Shown here: piece by piece, positions 35,201 through 44,279 of the stretch
How the letters are laid out: each line of letters opens with the position of its first letter
How positions within the stretch are numbered: the stretch's first letter is position 1
Assembly: GCF_003010935.1 (NCBI RefSeq)
Contig: NZ_PGGN01000002.1
Span: forward strand, 372,001 to 436,000
Length of the DNA: 64,000 bases
Reading direction: 5' to 3'
From: Phyllobacterium endophyticum
GTDB taxonomy: Bacteria > Pseudomonadota > Alphaproteobacteria > Rhizobiales > Rhizobiaceae
Position numbers and translations under genes: made by a program
The notes under the pieces: model-generated
The model's input: only the letters and a program-made list of their open reading frames with translations
Told to the model about the DNA's origin: nothing
Databases searched by the model: none

Positions 35201-35459
35201 CGGCGGTCGAATAGGAAGACATGTAAAGCATGTCCTCGACGCCGTTGATCTGCTGTTCGATAGGAGTAGCCACCGTGTTGGCGATAGTTTCGGCGTCGGC
35301 TCCCGGATAGGCTGTTCGCACGACGATGGTCGGCGGGGCGATTTCCGGATATTGGGCGACGGGAAGCTGCGTATAAGCGATGCTGCCGACAAGCAGAAGG
35401 ACTATCGAGAGGACGGATGCAAAGATCGGCCTGTCGATGAAGAAATGCGCAAACCTCAT
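32295..35459 (-). CDS. RND multidrug efflux permease (AcrB/MexB type)
   Basis: This 1054-residue protein is full length for the HAE1 RND family. It has the N-terminal MRFAHFFIDRPIFASVLSIV with the first membrane helix, two large periplasmic loops and twelve predicted helices. In TM4 the proton-relay Asp pair is in GIVVDDAIVVVENVERN. It begins at 35459, overlapping the adaptor stop by four bases, so the two genes are one operon. It expels drugs, dyes or solvents using the proton gradient with a TolC-type channel encoded elsewhere; the only such channel in the window is the copper operon one at 1569. No regulator gene is adjacent. Confidence 0.96.
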   Translation of the reverse strand: MRFAHFFIDRPIFASVLSIVLLLVGSIAYTQLPVAQYPEIAPPTIVVRTAYPGADAETIANTVATPIEQQINGVEDMLYMSSYSTADGSMALTITFKLGTDLDKAQVLVQNRVAIAVPQLPEDVQRNGITTTKSSPDLMMVVHVLSPDNRYDQLYASNYANTRIRDVLLRLDGVGDITIFGERQYSMRIWLDPQKLAAYGMTSGDVVQALRDQNVQVNGGAIGGPPTSGTNAFQYTVTMQGRFADARQFRYVIVKTGTDGRLVQLQDVARIELGARDYVTNSYLDGSPAVALGIFSRPGTNALAAAATIKSTMQELAKDFPPGLKYDIVYDPTEFISESINDVYTTIFEAVILVALVVLVFLQSWRTAIIPIVAIPVSLIGTFAVLLAFGFSLNMLTLFGLVLAIGIVVDDAIVVVENVERNLAAGMTPKQAAHVTMDEVGTAVIAISLVLIAVFAPTAFIPGISGQFYLQFAVTISAATAISALNSLTLSPALAAIVLRPHDHARSNNPVARFGRSLANGFNTGFDKMASGYSWIVRRLVGSAVGLIASLVVFVGLLGATWYMSTIVPRGFIPQMDQGYAIVVVQLPEGASLARTDAVIQRASKIIREIPGVRNSVAFAGFSGATFTNASNAGVVFAPFDSFDERIKNGQSATSIIGQIYGSLQSIQEAFIIAVPPPSIRGVGNAGGFKMQILDRDSSDMRRVLALAQQMMGEANQTPGLTGVYTTFSASSPQYFLEIDRDKARALNVPIPNIFEALSINLGTSYVNDFNAFGRVYQVRAQADQQFRVDRADILALKVRSATGALVPLGTLVQIRDTTGPSLVQRYNMYVSVPLQGNSAPGVSTGAGLDKMEELAAKTLPSGTTFEWTELALQERSTGNTAILIFALSVVFVFLALSAQYESWVLPLAIVLIVPLAVLAALIGVHLRGMDNNILTQIGLVVLIGLAAKNAILIVEFARQHQEEGATPVEAAIEASRLRLRPILMTAFAFIFGVVPLMIAEGPGAEMRQSLGTAVFSGMLGVTFFGLFLTPVFYVALRSFGYKRKPAVEEVPAQ

Positions 35460-36622
35460 TGACTGGCCTCCGTCGTCGGCGCTTCCTGCGGAAGCTGCAC
35501 GAGTTCGGGATTGACCTTGATACCGGGACGAACGCGCATCAGTCCGTTGACGACGATTGTCTCATCGCCGTTCAGACCTTCTCGAATGACGCGATAACCG
35601 TAGAGCTTGGGCCCCGGGCGAACCGGTTTCGTGCTCACAGTGCCATCTTCGCCGACCACATAGACTACTCTTTCGTTCTGGTCCGAACCGACAGCCTCGT
35701 CAGGCACGAGGATGCCCTTGTATTTATTCGACGCGGCTACATCGACGCGGCCGAAGAGACCGGGTTGCAGAACGAAGTTGGGGTTGGGAAAGCGCGCACG
35801 GACGCGCATCGTTCCCGTTGCCTCGTCGAGGCGGTTTTCGGCGAAATCGAGCTTGCCCTTGAACGGCGGCTCGTTTGAATCCGCGAGGCGGACCGTTACC
35901 TCAAGTCCGCCGCCGCCCTCCTGCAGGTTCTTCCCATTCTCCCGCGCTGTCTTCGCATAGGCAAGCAGGTTGCGCTCGTCGACGTCGAAATAGAAATCGA
36001 TCGGATCGAGCGATACGATCGTGGTCAGGATCGTATCATTTGCGTTGACCAGGTTTCCAACCGAAATCAGGCGTCGCCCGATACGGCCTGCTTGAGGCGC
36101 AGTGATTTGCGTATAGGTGAGATTGAGCTGGGCGCCGTCTACCGCTGCCTGAGCACCAACTACGTTCGCTTGACCGGCCAAATAGGCACGCCGCTGGTCG
36201 TCCAGCGTCGACACGGATAGCGTGCCGCTGCCGGTGAGCGATTCAGTGCGCTTGAACTGCGCTTCCGCGTAGGTGAGCGTTGTCCTGGCCACCTCGAGCG
36301 CCGATTTTGCCTGGTCGAGCGCAGTCACAAATGGCCGCTGGTCGATGGTGAATAGCGGATCGCCCTTCTTCACCAGTGCGCCATCGGTGAAATGAACCGA
36401 ATCCAGATAGCCATCCACACGGGAACGGACAGCGACCTGGTCGACTGCTTCGAATCTTCCAATGAATTCGTCGCTATCCACCACATCGCGCACAACCGGC
36501 TTTGCAACCGTCACGGTGGGCGGCGGGGGCGGCGCAGCCGCTTCCTGGGCGAGTGCCGCAGATGCTGATAGGACAGCGGCAGTAAAACCTAGCTTGAATG
36601 CTGTAATCAACGCTCGTGACAA
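35456..36622 (-). CDS. RND efflux periplasmic adaptor (AcrA type)
   Basis: The protein has a signal peptide ending ASAALAQ, a Pro-rich linker (EAAAPPPPPTVTV), the biotinyl-lipoyl halves (AVRSRVDGYLDSVHFTDGAL and ITAPQAGRIGRRLISVGNLV split around a coiled coil) and a beta-barrel with VPDEAVGSDQNERVVYVV. I prefer a TTG start at 36622, because TATGGAG lies about eight bases upstream and the resulting N-terminus (SRALITAFKLGFTAAVL) is an ideal signal peptide. An ATG at 36658 (12 residues more) or 36799 is possible but has no ribosome site. It couples the RND pump to an outer membrane channel. Confidence 0.92.
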   Translation of the reverse strand: MSRALITAFKLGFTAAVLSASAALAQEAAAPPPPPTVTVAKPVVRDVVDSDEFIGRFEAVDQVAVRSRVDGYLDSVHFTDGALVKKGDPLFTIDQRPFVTALDQAKSALEVARTTLTYAEAQFKRTESLTGSGTLSVSTLDDQRRAYLAGQANVVGAQAAVDGAQLNLTYTQITAPQAGRIGRRLISVGNLVNANDTILTTIVSLDPIDFYFDVDERNLLAYAKTARENGKNLQEGGGGLEVTVRLADSNEPPFKGKLDFAENRLDEATGTMRVRARFPNPNFVLQPGLFGRVDVAASNKYKGILVPDEAVGSDQNERVVYVVGEDGTVSTKPVRPGPKLYGYRVIREGLNGDETIVVNGLMRVRPGIKVNPELVQLPQEAPTTEASQ

Positions 36623-37179
36623 GGGCGGGACTCCATAGCAGTGAGACTTCCAGGCCATGCGGAGATAGATGCCCTCAATCGATTTGAAAAGCTCGAAGCC
36701 ATGTCCCCGCGGACGATTCATCTGTTGTTGCAAGTCAACCGGAGAGCTTCGACGCGATGCACATATGGCGCCTTTCAGACAAGACGCCGCCATAGTCAAT
36801 CTGTCTCACAACCCCGAGGAAGGCAGATTTGCACAGTTCGATTTGGTTGTCACCCTGCAATCGCAGGTGGCAATTGGCAGGCAAAATCCAATTTCGTCCC
36901 GTGCGAAGCTACCATTGATTTTTACCCATAAGGCAAGTAAAGGGAGCGACCAGTCGGTTAGGGTGCAATTTCTTCCGCAACTTTGTGTCACATTCTGTGC
37001 TACAATATGTGCCGCGAATTGAAGGTTGAGTTAGAGATAAAGCAATAAAATCAACGTGGATGGCAGGGCATTGCTCGCTCCATCCGCACCAGAAGCCACA
37101 ATGGCAGCAGTTTTTCTCCCGCAATGAGGCTAACGAGCCGGCAACGGCGGGACCAATGTTAAAAAAGTGAAGGTTTGAC
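36623..37179. other. Divergent intergenic region before the pump operon and tig
   Basis: This 557-bp region separates divergent operons and must hold promoters for both. I cannot identify a tRNA, sRNA or clear operator in it. The minus strand is open for another 59 codons upstream of the adaptor start, without a ribosome site. Confidence 0.4.
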
Positions 37180-38604
37180 ATGCAGGTTACTGAAACGCTC
37201 AATGAAGGGCTGAAGCGCGAGATCAAGGTCGTTGTTCCGGCCAAGGATCTGGAAGCGAAGCTTTCCGAACGCCTCCAAGGCGCCAGCGCAAAAGCGCGCA
37301 TCAATGGTTTCCGGCCGGGCAAAGTGCCGATGAGCCACCTGCGCAAGATGTATGGCAAGTCGTTCATGGCCGAAGTCGTCAACGAGATCCTGAGTGATTC
37401 TTCACGCACCATTCTTGCCGAGCGCAACGAAAAATCCGCGACCCAGCCAGAAGTGGTCATGACTGAAGACGAGAAGGAAGCCGACAAGGTCCTGAGCGGC
37501 CAGGCCGATTTCGAATTCTCGCTCAACTACGAGGTTCTGCCTGCCATCGAGCTGAAGGACACGTCGAAGATCAGCGTTACGCGCGAAGTGGTCGACGTTT
37601 CCGACGAGGAAGTCGAGGAGCAGGTCAAGCGCGTTGCAAGTTCTGCCCAGACCTTCGAAACGAAGAAGGGCAAGTCTGAAAGCGGCGACCGCATCACCAT
37701 GGACTACGTCGGCAAGGTCGATGGCGTTCCCTTTGATGGCGGTGCTGACACCGACGCGACGCTGGTTCTTGGTTCCGGACAGTTCATCCCGGGCTTCGAA
37801 GATCAGCTGATCGGCTCCAAGGCCGGCGATGAAAAACAGATCAAGGTTACGTTTCCTGCAGAATACCAGGCCGCGCATCTAGCGGGCAAGGATGCGACCT
37901 TCGATGTGACCGTCAAGGAAGTTGCCAAGCCTGGCGCACTCGAAATCAATGACGAGACCGCCAAGAAGCTCGGCATCGAAAGCGCCGACCGTCTGCGCCA
38001 GGTTATCCGCGAGCAGATCGAAAGCCAGTATGGCAAGTTTACCCGTCAAAAGGTGAAGCGCCAGATTCTGGACGCGCTCGACAGCGAATACCAGTTCGAG
38101 TCGCCGGAACGTCTCGTTAACGCCGAGTTCAACAACATTTGGGCGCAGATCGGCCATGACCTGCAGGAAGCCGGCAAGACGTTCGAAGACGAGGACACGA
38201 CAGAAGAAGAGGCTCGCGACGAATATCGCAAGCTCGCCGAGCGCCGTGTCCGTCTCGGTCTGGTTCTTTCCGAGATCGGCAACAAGGCCGGTATTGAAGT
38301 GACCGAAGAGGAATTGCAGCGAGCGGTTTACGATCAGGTTCGTCAGTATCCGGGCCAGGAACAGCAGATCTATGAGTTCTTCCGCAAGACGCCGGAAGCA
38401 GTCAACAACCTGCGCGCTCCGATATTCGAGGAAAAGGTGGTCGACCACCTTCTGTCGAATATCAACGTCACTGACAAGAAAGTGACCAAGGAAGCGCTGA
38501 TGGCCGACGACGAGGCCGACGGCAAGTCGGACGAAGCCAAGAAGCCTGCCAAGAAGGCAGCGCCGAAAAAGGCCGCCAAGAAGAAGACCGACGACGAGGC
38601 ATAA
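37180..38604 (+). CDS. tig: Trigger factor
   Basis: This 474-residue protein has the ribosome-binding domain with [17 protein letters not shown] (signature GFRxGKxP at about residues 44-51), a central FKBP-type prolyl isomerase domain ([20 protein letters not shown], then [20 protein letters not shown]) and a long helical C-terminal domain. A Lys/Ala-rich tail ([15 protein letters not shown]) extends it. Trigger factor binds at the ribosome exit and helps nascent proteins fold. AAAAAAGTGAAGG precedes the ATG. It is usually followed in bacteria by clpP, which is absent here. A strong terminator follows. Confidence 0.97.
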   Translation: MQVTETLNEGLKREIKVVVPAKDLEAKLSERLQGASAKARINGFRPGKVPMSHLRKMYGKSFMAEVVNEILSDSSRTILAERNEKSATQPEVVMTEDEKEADKVLSGQADFEFSLNYEVLPAIELKDTSKISVTREVVDVSDEEVEEQVKRVASSAQTFETKKGKSESGDRITMDYVGKVDGVPFDGGADTDATLVLGSGQFIPGFEDQLIGSKAGDEKQIKVTFPAEYQAAHLAGKDATFDVTVKEVAKPGALEINDETAKKLGIESADRLRQVIREQIESQYGKFTRQKVKRQILDALDSEYQFESPERLVNAEFNNIWAQIGHDLQEAGKTFEDEDTTEEEARDEYRKLAERRVRLGLVLSEIGNKAGIEVTEEELQRAVYDQVRQYPGQEQQIYEFFRKTPEAVNNLRAPIFEEKVVDHLLSNINVTDKKVTKEALMADDEADGKSDEAKKPAKKAAPKKAAKKKTDDEA

Positions 38605-38623
38605 GCTTCAATCAATGATCTGA

Positions 38624-38651
38624 AAAAGGCCGCTTCGAGCGGCCTTTTTTG
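38624..38651 (+). terminator. Rho-independent terminator of tig
   Basis: AAGGCCGCT, TCG, AGCGGCCTT with an uninterrupted T-run directly after, 20 bp beyond the tig stop. The A-run before the stem means it can also work for the opposite strand, where radC ends at 38750. Confidence 0.9.
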
Positions 38652-38749
38652 TTGCGGATGCCGTTAGTCAACTGCTCCAACTCAATGATCGGGATTGAAC
38701 CCGCACGTAGCAGAGACCGGCACCGCGTTCGATCGGCTTTGCGGTACAG

Positions 38750-39553
38750 CTAGAAAAGCTTCAATCCCTTGAGACTGGCATGACCGTTCTTGCCGATGAT
38801 GATGTGGTCATGCACGACGATTCCCATCTGCGCACCGATATTCGCGATCGTCTTGGTCATGTCGATATCGGCTTTGGATGGCGTCGGATCACCGGAAGGA
38901 TGATTGTGCGCCAAAATGATGGCGCTTGCCGCAAGCTGCAGCGCCCGGGCAATAACCTCGCGCGGGTAAACCGGCGTGTGGTCGACCGTGCCGACCTGTT
39001 GCACCTCGTCGGCGATCAGGGCATTCTTCTTGTCAAGGAAGAGGATGCGGAACTGCTCGCGTGGCTCGTAGGCCATTGCCGCGACGCAATAGTCCATCAC
39101 CTTGCTCCAAGAGCTTAGCACTGTCTTTTCACGTATGTCGCTACGGATCACGCGGTGAGTCAGTGCGGCAACGAGCTTCAGGTCGAATGTCACAGCCGGG
39201 CCGCACCCCTTTACCTCGCGCAGAAGATGTTCCGGAGCCCCCAATATTTCCGCAAGCGAGCCAAAACGCGCCATCAGGGCCTTGGCCAAGGGCTTGGTAT
39301 CACCTTGCCTTATCGATCGATAAAGCAGCATCTCCAGCATCTCGTAATCGGCGAAACCCGCATGGCCGACATTCTGGAAGCGTTCCTTCATGCGCTCGCG
39401 ATGGCCAAGGTAGTGGGGTGTCTCTTCGTCGGGTTCGTTCTTCTGCTCCGCGTTGCGGATAACACCATCGGTCGCAACGGTGGGTTGTTTCGTTGAAAGT
39501 TTTTGGGAGGTTTCGTTGAGGAAGAAAGTCGGTTCTGGCTTTTCTTCGCTCAT
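38750..39553 (-). CDS. radC: RadC/JAB domain DNA repair family protein
   Basis: This 267-residue protein has an N-terminal unstructured part of about 45 residues, then HhH-like [12 protein letters not shown]-type segment ([19 protein letters not shown]) and the JAMM domain: [32 protein letters not shown] with [16 protein letters not shown] holding the metal ligands. The family was linked to DNA repair but its enzymatic role is not settled. It is the last of a three-gene minus-strand block map-radC with sfsA upstream, a conserved order in Brucella and Mesorhizobium relatives. Confidence 0.95.
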   Translation of the reverse strand: MSEEKPEPTFFLNETSQKLSTKQPTVATDGVIRNAEQKNEPDEETPHYLGHRERMKERFQNVGHAGFADYEMLEMLLYRSIRQGDTKPLAKALMARFGSLAEILGAPEHLLREVKGCGPAVTFDLKLVAALTHRVIRSDIREKTVLSSWSKVMDYCVAAMAYEPREQFRILFLDKKNALIADEVQQVGTVDHTPVYPREVIARALQLAASAIILAHNHPSGDPTPSKADIDMTKTIANIGAQMGIVVHDHIIIGKNGHASLKGLKLF

Positions 39554-39566
39554 GCGCGTTCCGTCC

Positions 39567-40397
39567 CTATTCGAATTTCAGGCCAGGGGCGAACAAACCG
39601 GCTGGCGAAAGGGTGAAGATTTCACAACCGTCCCTGGTTACACCAACCGTGTGTTCATATTGCGCGCTCAGCGAGCGATCGCGTGTCACGGCCGTCCAGC
39701 CATCTGCGAGGACCTTCACGTGCGGCCGGCCGAGATTGATCATCGGCTCGATGGTGAAGATCATACCTTCGCGCAACTCGACCCCTTCGTTAGACGTGCC
39801 GTAATGCAAGATGTTCGGCGCATCGTGGAAGAGTTGACCGACGCCATGGCCGCAGAAGTCTCGCACCACAGAGCAGCGCTCCGATTCCGCATAGGTCTGG
39901 ATGGCTGCACCGATAGCGCCGGTTCGCACGCCAGGCCGCACCGCCGCGATACCGCGCATGAGGCTTTCATGGGTAACTTCCATCAGTCGCTCGGCAGCAC
40001 GCTTGATTTCACCAATCGGGTACATCCGGCTGGAATCTCCGTGCCAGCCATCGACAATGTAGGTCACGTCAATATTGACGATGTCACCTTCCCGAAGTGG
40101 CTTGTCGTCGGGAATGCCATGGCAGACAACGTGATTGATCGACGTGCAGCTAGACTTGGTATAGCCCCGATAATTGAGCGTTGCGGGCAGGGCACCATGG
40201 TCAGCGCCGAACTCGAAGACAAAGCGGTCGATAGCATTGGTCGTAACGCCCGGCGCAACGATAGACGCGAGTTCATCCAGGCAATTTGCCGTCAGCAGGC
40301 AAGCCTTGCGCATGGCTTCAAACCCTTCCGGGCTGTGAAGCCTGATTTGCCCCGTATTTTTCAGGGGCGCACTCTGCGCGTCGAGATAGCTTACCAT
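39567..40397 (-). CDS. map: Methionine aminopeptidase, type I
   Basis: This 276-residue enzyme carries the metal ligands and signatures of Met[23 protein letters not shown] with DIDVTYI replaced here by [14 protein letters not shown] (Asp pair), [18 protein letters not shown] (His), and late MIFTIEPM (Glu) and [10 protein letters not shown] (Glu). It removes initiator methionine in the cytoplasm. Thirteen bases separate it from radC and it follows sfsA by 13 bases, so the three genes are one operon. Confidence 0.97.
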   Translation of the reverse strand: MVSYLDAQSAPLKNTGQIRLHSPEGFEAMRKACLLTANCLDELASIVAPGVTTNAIDRFVFEFGADHGALPATLNYRGYTKSSCTSINHVVCHGIPDDKPLREGDIVNIDVTYIVDGWHGDSSRMYPIGEIKRAAERLMEVTHESLMRGIAAVRPGVRTGAIGAAIQTYAESERCSVVRDFCGHGVGQLFHDAPNILHYGTSNEGVELREGMIFTIEPMINLGRPHVKVLADGWTAVTRDRSLSAQYEHTVGVTRDGCEIFTLSPAGLFAPGLKFE

Positions 40398-40410
40398 GTT
40401 CTTTCCGGTG

Positions 40411-41112
40411 TCAATCGATAATCGGCATCGTGCTGATCGCGGCGATACCCTCGGGTGTGATGTGGCATTTTACAGCATAAGCTTCAACCCCGCGCCGCAT
40501 TGCACGTTCGAACGCCGCCGCATAAACAGGGTCCAAATCGCCGCAAATCCTTAAACGTTCGCAGTCTCCACGCTGAATGACATAAAGCATGATACCACGA
40601 TGACCGTTTTCGATCATGTTGCCAAGCTCTTCCAGGTGTTTTGCGCCCCGTGCGGTCGGAGAATCCGGAAATTCTGCTAAACCGGGGGACCTTGAAAAAT
40701 GCACGTTCTTGACCTCCACATAGGCGTCCGGGCGCTCAGTGCCTCGCAGCAGGATGTCGATGCGCGAATTCGAGCCGTATCTTTGTTCGCGCCTCAACTC
40801 CGCGTAGCCGCGCAAGGAGGGCAGCAGGCCCGAAAGGATGGCTTCTTCGGCGATGCGGTTCGGCAAGCCGGTATTGATCCCGACCATGGTTCCTTGCGCC
40901 TCGACCAGCTGCAAGGTGTGTGGGTATTTGCGTTTCAGCCCGTCCGAATGCGACAGCCACACTCTGATTCCCGGATCCGTCAGGCCCAGCATCGATCCGG
41001 TATTGGGAACAGAACTGGTGATCGGGCTGCCGTCATCCAGAACGATATCAGCGAGAAAACGCTTGTACCGCTGAACGAGCCGGCCAGTGATGAGAGGCGA
41101 AGCGAATATCAT
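40411..41112 (-). CDS. sfsA: Sugar fermentation stimulation protein SfsA
   Basis: A 233-residue protein with the SfsA signatures: [17 protein letters not shown]-like [23 protein letters not shown], and [13 protein letters not shown] that includes an Asp/Glu-x-Lys triad like that of a nuclease core. The family is conserved, may bind or cut nucleic acid, and has been associated with maltose metabolism in E. coli; the true role is unclear. It is the first gene of the sfsA-map-radC operon. The start at 41112 is 55 bp downstream of a probable sRNA terminator. Confidence 0.95.
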   Translation of the reverse strand: MIFASPLITGRLVQRYKRFLADIVLDDGSPITSSVPNTGSMLGLTDPGIRVWLSHSDGLKRKYPHTLQLVEAQGTMVGINTGLPNRIAEEAILSGLLPSLRGYAELRREQRYGSNSRIDILLRGTERPDAYVEVKNVHFSRSPGLAEFPDSPTARGAKHLEELGNMIENGHRGIMLYVIQRGDCERLRICGDLDPVYAAAFERAMRRGVEAYAVKCHITPEGIAAISTMPIID

Positions 41113-41167
41113 GCTGAGGCTTTAGACGACCTGATGGAGAGCGACAATATTGGGGCTGCATAGCTGA

Positions 41168-41276
41168 TAAAAAAACCTGCCTTTGAAAGGCAGGTTGAAG
41201 TTGCTCTGGGGTGGGAGAATTCGGGGCCAGTCTGGAGGTTGAAACCGGTCCCTGCTGCCCAGATACCTGTGGCAGT
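41168..41276 (-). ncRNA. Probable small RNA with a strong intrinsic terminator
   Basis: On the minus strand a perfect 11-bp stem (AACCTGCCTTT and its complement at 41174-41196) is followed by seven T residues, a classic terminator. It lies upstream of sfsA and no gene on the minus strand ends here, so it should end a separate short transcript. A TATTAT box at 41283-41288 would place the start near 41276, giving about 109 nt. The region has an unpaired-looking CTCCCACCCC tract like the anti-ribosome-site loops of rhizobial trans-acting sRNAs. Relation to a named sRNA family is not established here. Confidence 0.5.
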
Positions 41277-41420
41277 TCCTCAATAATAGGTCAGGTACTG
41301 ATTCGGGTCGCATAACTTTGTCTAACACGTGGTGACAAAGCTTGAAAAAACCGCCCTGTTCTAATGAGCAAGAGTATCACATGCTATTTGGAGGGACGAA
41401 ACTCATCAGGAGGAGACGTG

Positions 41421-41588
41421 ATGAAATTCAAGTTTATCCTACCGCTTGCTGTCCTCGCTGCATTGGGCCTTGCAGCGTGCGACAACAAACCCTCAGAAGG
41501 CACGACCGCACCGGCAACGACGCCAGAGCCAGCAACTCCGGCTCCAGCACCGGCAACGCCCGAGCCTGCAAAGCCGGCGCCAGGCTAA
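41421..41588 (+). CDS. Small Pro/Ala-rich lipoprotein
   Basis: A 55-residue lipoprotein with signal LPLAVLAALGLAAC, Cys at 20, followed by an almost pure Pro, Ala, Thr and Glu tail with TPEPATPAPAPATPEPA repeats. AGGAGGAGA precedes the ATG. It should be attached to a membrane with an extended tail, perhaps spanning part of the peptidoglycan. Such tiny lipoproteins are common in rhizobia with no known function. Confidence 0.75.
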   Translation: MKFKFILPLAVLAALGLAACDNKPSEGTTAPATTPEPATPAPAPATPEPAKPAPG

Positions 41589-41609
41589 ACATCCCGAACG
41601 AATCAAAAG

Positions 41610-41637
41610 CGGCCGGCTCTCAAGGAGTCGGCCGTTT
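41610..41637 (+). terminator. Probable terminator of the small lipoprotein gene
   Basis: CGGCCGGCTC and GAGTCGGCCG form a stem with one G-T mismatch, loop TCAAG, followed by TTTC. The T-run is short, so termination may be partial. Confidence 0.55.
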
Positions 41638-41691
41638 CAGTTCTAAGGCTATGCACTTGCGCGCATAGCCTGTGTTGCTCCTCACATCAAA

Positions 41692-42534
41692 TCAACTGAC
41701 AGGCTGTGCGGCGCGCGTTGCAATCCGCTTGTAAGCGTCCTGGATCGGATCGCGCAGTTGAATAAATGGCGATACACCAAGAAGCAGCAGCGCCTTCAGA
41801 TGCTCCCGTCCGCTCTCGTAGCCGGCGAATGGCGCGAAAGGGGCCATTGGCGTGCGGGAATGGGCGGGATATAGCCGTTCATACTCGGCGAAATTTTCGA
41901 AAGCCTCGTGGTTGCTTTCCCGCATCAGGAAGCTCTCGGCGGGAGCGCCTTCGGCGAAGATCACCTCATGTTTATCCAACACGACGTGGAAATACTCGAC
42001 ATTCTTCTGCCCCGCGGGAAGGGTGCGCGTAATCGACATGCCGTTGACAAGTTCCTTCACCCGGATCAGGACGCCGTCGATCAAGAGTGCGTGGTTGGGG
42101 GAAAGGTAAAGGTCTTTTTCAGGTGTTTTGTCATCTAGCGCGTGGCGTGCAATACGAATCGGCGTGATGTTCTCACTCACGGAAGGACCGGCTATCGTGT
42201 AGGTGCGGCGACCGATCCACTTGATTGCGACGGCTTGCCCGCGCACGGTTTCAACCAGATCGCCGATCTTGAGATCTTCGATGCGGGTCTCGCCTTCCGG
42301 GGTCCTGATCGACGTGCCGCGCAGGAAGCAATTCCCGCCATCGCCATCACCGGAACCCTTGTCGCCACCGGGTCTGTTCCACCATTTGTTGCCCATGGCT
42401 TGCGCCGGTAGCGAGTGAAGCGCCGTTGCCGCGGCACTCAGCGCCGCAACTCGACCGCCTGTGGCAAGTACCACTCCTAGGAAGTGACGCCTTGCCCGGC
42501 TGGATGGCAAGGGTTTTTCTGGCTCTGATGACAT
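41692..42534 (-). CDS. Exported Hint-domain protein
   Basis: From the ATG at 42534 (AAGGAGA upstream) this encodes 280 residues. It starts with a Tat-like signal (SRARRHFLGVVLATGG), then a short Gly/Asp spacer (GGDKGSGDGDGG). The Hint domain follows: NCFLRGTSIRTPEGETRIED with the splice-type Cys, LKIGDLVETVRGQAVAIKWIG, and LYLSPNHALLIDGVLI. The rest is a family-typical C-terminal part (EYFHVVLDKHEVIFAEG). Hint domains are self-cleaving modules of inteins and Hedgehog proteins. Alphaproteobacterial proteins with this single domain are mostly uncharacterised. Confidence 0.88.
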   Translation of the reverse strand: MSSEPEKPLPSSRARRHFLGVVLATGGRVAALSAAATALHSLPAQAMGNKWWNRPGGDKGSGDGDGGNCFLRGTSIRTPEGETRIEDLKIGDLVETVRGQAVAIKWIGRRTYTIAGPSVSENITPIRIARHALDDKTPEKDLYLSPNHALLIDGVLIRVKELVNGMSITRTLPAGQKNVEYFHVVLDKHEVIFAEGAPAESFLMRESNHEAFENFAEYERLYPAHSRTPMAPFAPFAGYESGREHLKALLLLGVSPFIQLRDPIQDAYKRIATRAAQPVS

Positions 42535-42845
42535 AGTTTTCTCCTTGTTGTTCGCGTTACGCCGTTTCACTCAAAGATTACTATGTATCATCGTACATTA
42601 TATTGAAATATAGGGAAGTCCCTAGATAAGTGCTTGAAGTGTACTGCAATAGGCGTAGATTAATTCTTTAAAATATGCACCATAGGATGAGCCTTACCTC
42701 TTCTGGTGGAGGTTCGAACTTGCCGGAGAATTTGTGGAGGAGTTAAGTCATAACGACAGGTGCACTACCATCGTGGGTGGCGCTACGGTGCTTGCCTGAA
42801 AGGCACTGCACGGAGTGGTCAACTGAATGAGGTGCTTGAAAAACC
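42535..42845. other. Intergenic region on the left flank of the integrated element
   Basis: This 311-bp stretch between the Hint protein start and the left attachment repeat shows no gene I can support. It must have been the downstream flank of the tRNA-Glu gene before insertion. Confidence 0.5.
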
Positions 42846-42893
42846 TGGTACGCCCAAGGGGAATCGAACCCCTGTTTGCGCCGTGAAAGGGCG
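42846..42893. repeat. Left attachment site (attL), 3' part of tRNA-Glu
   Basis: The 48 bases are identical to 56055-56102 and comprise the CCA end, acceptor 3' strand, T arm, variable loop and anticodon arm of tRNA-Glu on the minus strand. Sequence diverges right after the shared GGGCG. No complete tRNA can fold here. Confidence 0.93.
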
Positions 42894-43028
42894 ACATATT
42901 TACAGCTTCTAAGAGTGGTTTAGAGGAAAATCATCTTTAGAAACAATATTGAATGCGCAACGCGCTCTATGCTTGTCTAACTCACTCCAAGGCAGTATAT
43001 TGGACAAAGATTGGACACGGGGCACACA

Positions 43029-44279
43029 ATGGCAAGGCGCGCAAAAAACTCAAAACTGGATAGCAGCACCGCTCGTGACAAGTTGGAACGACGGGGAAAG
43101 CCGCACTACCACAACGTGAAATCAGGAATCCATCTAGGATATCGACGCGATAAATCCGACGTTGGTAAATGGGTCATGCGGTACATGTTGGACGGTGCGT
43201 ATGTGGTCGAAACACTTGACCAGTTGCCGGACGATGTTGAGGACGCCAACGGCAAAACGATCCTCGATTTCGATCAGGCTTGTGACTTTGTCCGCACGAC
43301 TGCAACCAATCGCCAAAATCCTAATGCCTCAAAACGAGTCGGTCCCTACACAGTTAGCGATGCACTCGACGACTATCTGGAAGAACGCACAGAAAAAGGT
43401 AAATCCGTATCGGACAGCAAGAACCGAATTGAAGTGCTGATAAAGCCTGTCTTGGGGAAGATCGTCGCAGAAAAACTAACCGCCGATCAAATCAAGAAAT
43501 GGCATCGCGATCTTGCGAAGCAACCGACGCGCCGTCGGACACGGAAGGGTGAGGAACAGAAGTTCGGCACGGTGCCTAACGATGAAGAGGCGATCCGTCG
43601 TCGTCGCGCTACGTCGAACCGTACCTTGACTGTGTTGAAAGCCGCATTGAACCACGCCTTCAAAGATAGCAAGCTTTCCAGCGACGTCGCTTGGCGTCGT
43701 GTCGAACCATTTGAAGCGGTCGAGGTCGCGCGTATTCGCTACCTGACAACCAAAGAGTCAAAGGCACTGATTGACGCCTGTGAAGGTGATTTCAAGAACC
43801 TTGTCATTGCTGCGTTGCAGACAGGCGCGCGGTATTCGGAACTTGCACGCTTGGTTGTTTCGGATTTCAACCCTGACACCGGAACGCTTTCAATCGCCAA
43901 ATCCAAAAGCGGGAAATCGCGTCACATCGTGCTGCCTGACGAAGGCGTGACGTTCTTCAAATCGCTGACGGACGGAAAACACGCACGCGACATTCTGTTG
44001 TCGAAAGCGGGTGAGGGAACTTGGAAGGACTCGCACCAAATGCGGCCGATCGCTGAAGCGTGTGAACGTGCCAAGATCACACCGGCGATTAGTTTCCATA
44101 TCCTGCGTCACACATGGGCGTCACTCGCTGTGATGAACGGTGTCCCGCTTCTGGTCGTTGCAAAGAACCTTGGTCACGCTGACACACGTATGGTCGAAAA
44201 GCACTACGGACACATGTCAAAAGATCACTTTGCCGATGCTATCCGTACCGGTGCCCCGACGTTTGGTGTGAACGCATGA
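43029..44279 (+). CDS. Tyrosine-type site-specific integrase
   Basis: From the ATG at 43029 this encodes 416 residues: an N-terminal arm-binding-like part, a core-binding domain (SVSDSKNRIEVLIKPVLG) and a catalytic domain with Arg in TGARYSELARL, HILRHTWAS (His-x-x-Arg) and GHADTRMVEKHYGHM (His, then nucleophile Tyr). An insertion with RRRTRKGEEQKFGTVPNDEE occurs in the core-binding part. It catalyses integration and excision at the tRNA-Glu site; attL is 136 bp upstream. The frame from the TTG at 43011 would add six residues. Its stop overlaps the next gene's start. Confidence 0.95.
   Translation: MARRAKNSKLDSSTARDKLERRGKPHYHNVKSGIHLGYRRDKSDVGKWVMRYMLDGAYVVETLDQLPDDVEDANGKTILDFDQACDFVRTTATNRQNPNASKRVGPYTVSDALDDYLEERTEKGKSVSDSKNRIEVLIKPVLGKIVAEKLTADQIKKWHRDLAKQPTRRRTRKGEEQKFGTVPNDEEAIRRRRATSNRTLTVLKAALNHAFKDSKLSSDVAWRRVEPFEAVEVARIRYLTTKESKALIDACEGDFKNLVIAALQTGARYSELARLVVSDFNPDTGTLSIAKSKSGKSRHIVLPDEGVTFFKSLTDGKHARDILLSKAGEGTWKDSHQMRPIAEACERAKITPAISFHILRHTWASLAVMNGVPLLVVAKNLGHADTRMVEKHYGHMSKDHFADAIRTGAPTFGVNA

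Noticed and set aside
38675-38725. A GGGTTCAATCCC string on the minus strand after tig, like a tRNA T arm.
   Set aside because: The flanks do not form the T stem, acceptor stem or anticodon arm, so it is not a tRNA.
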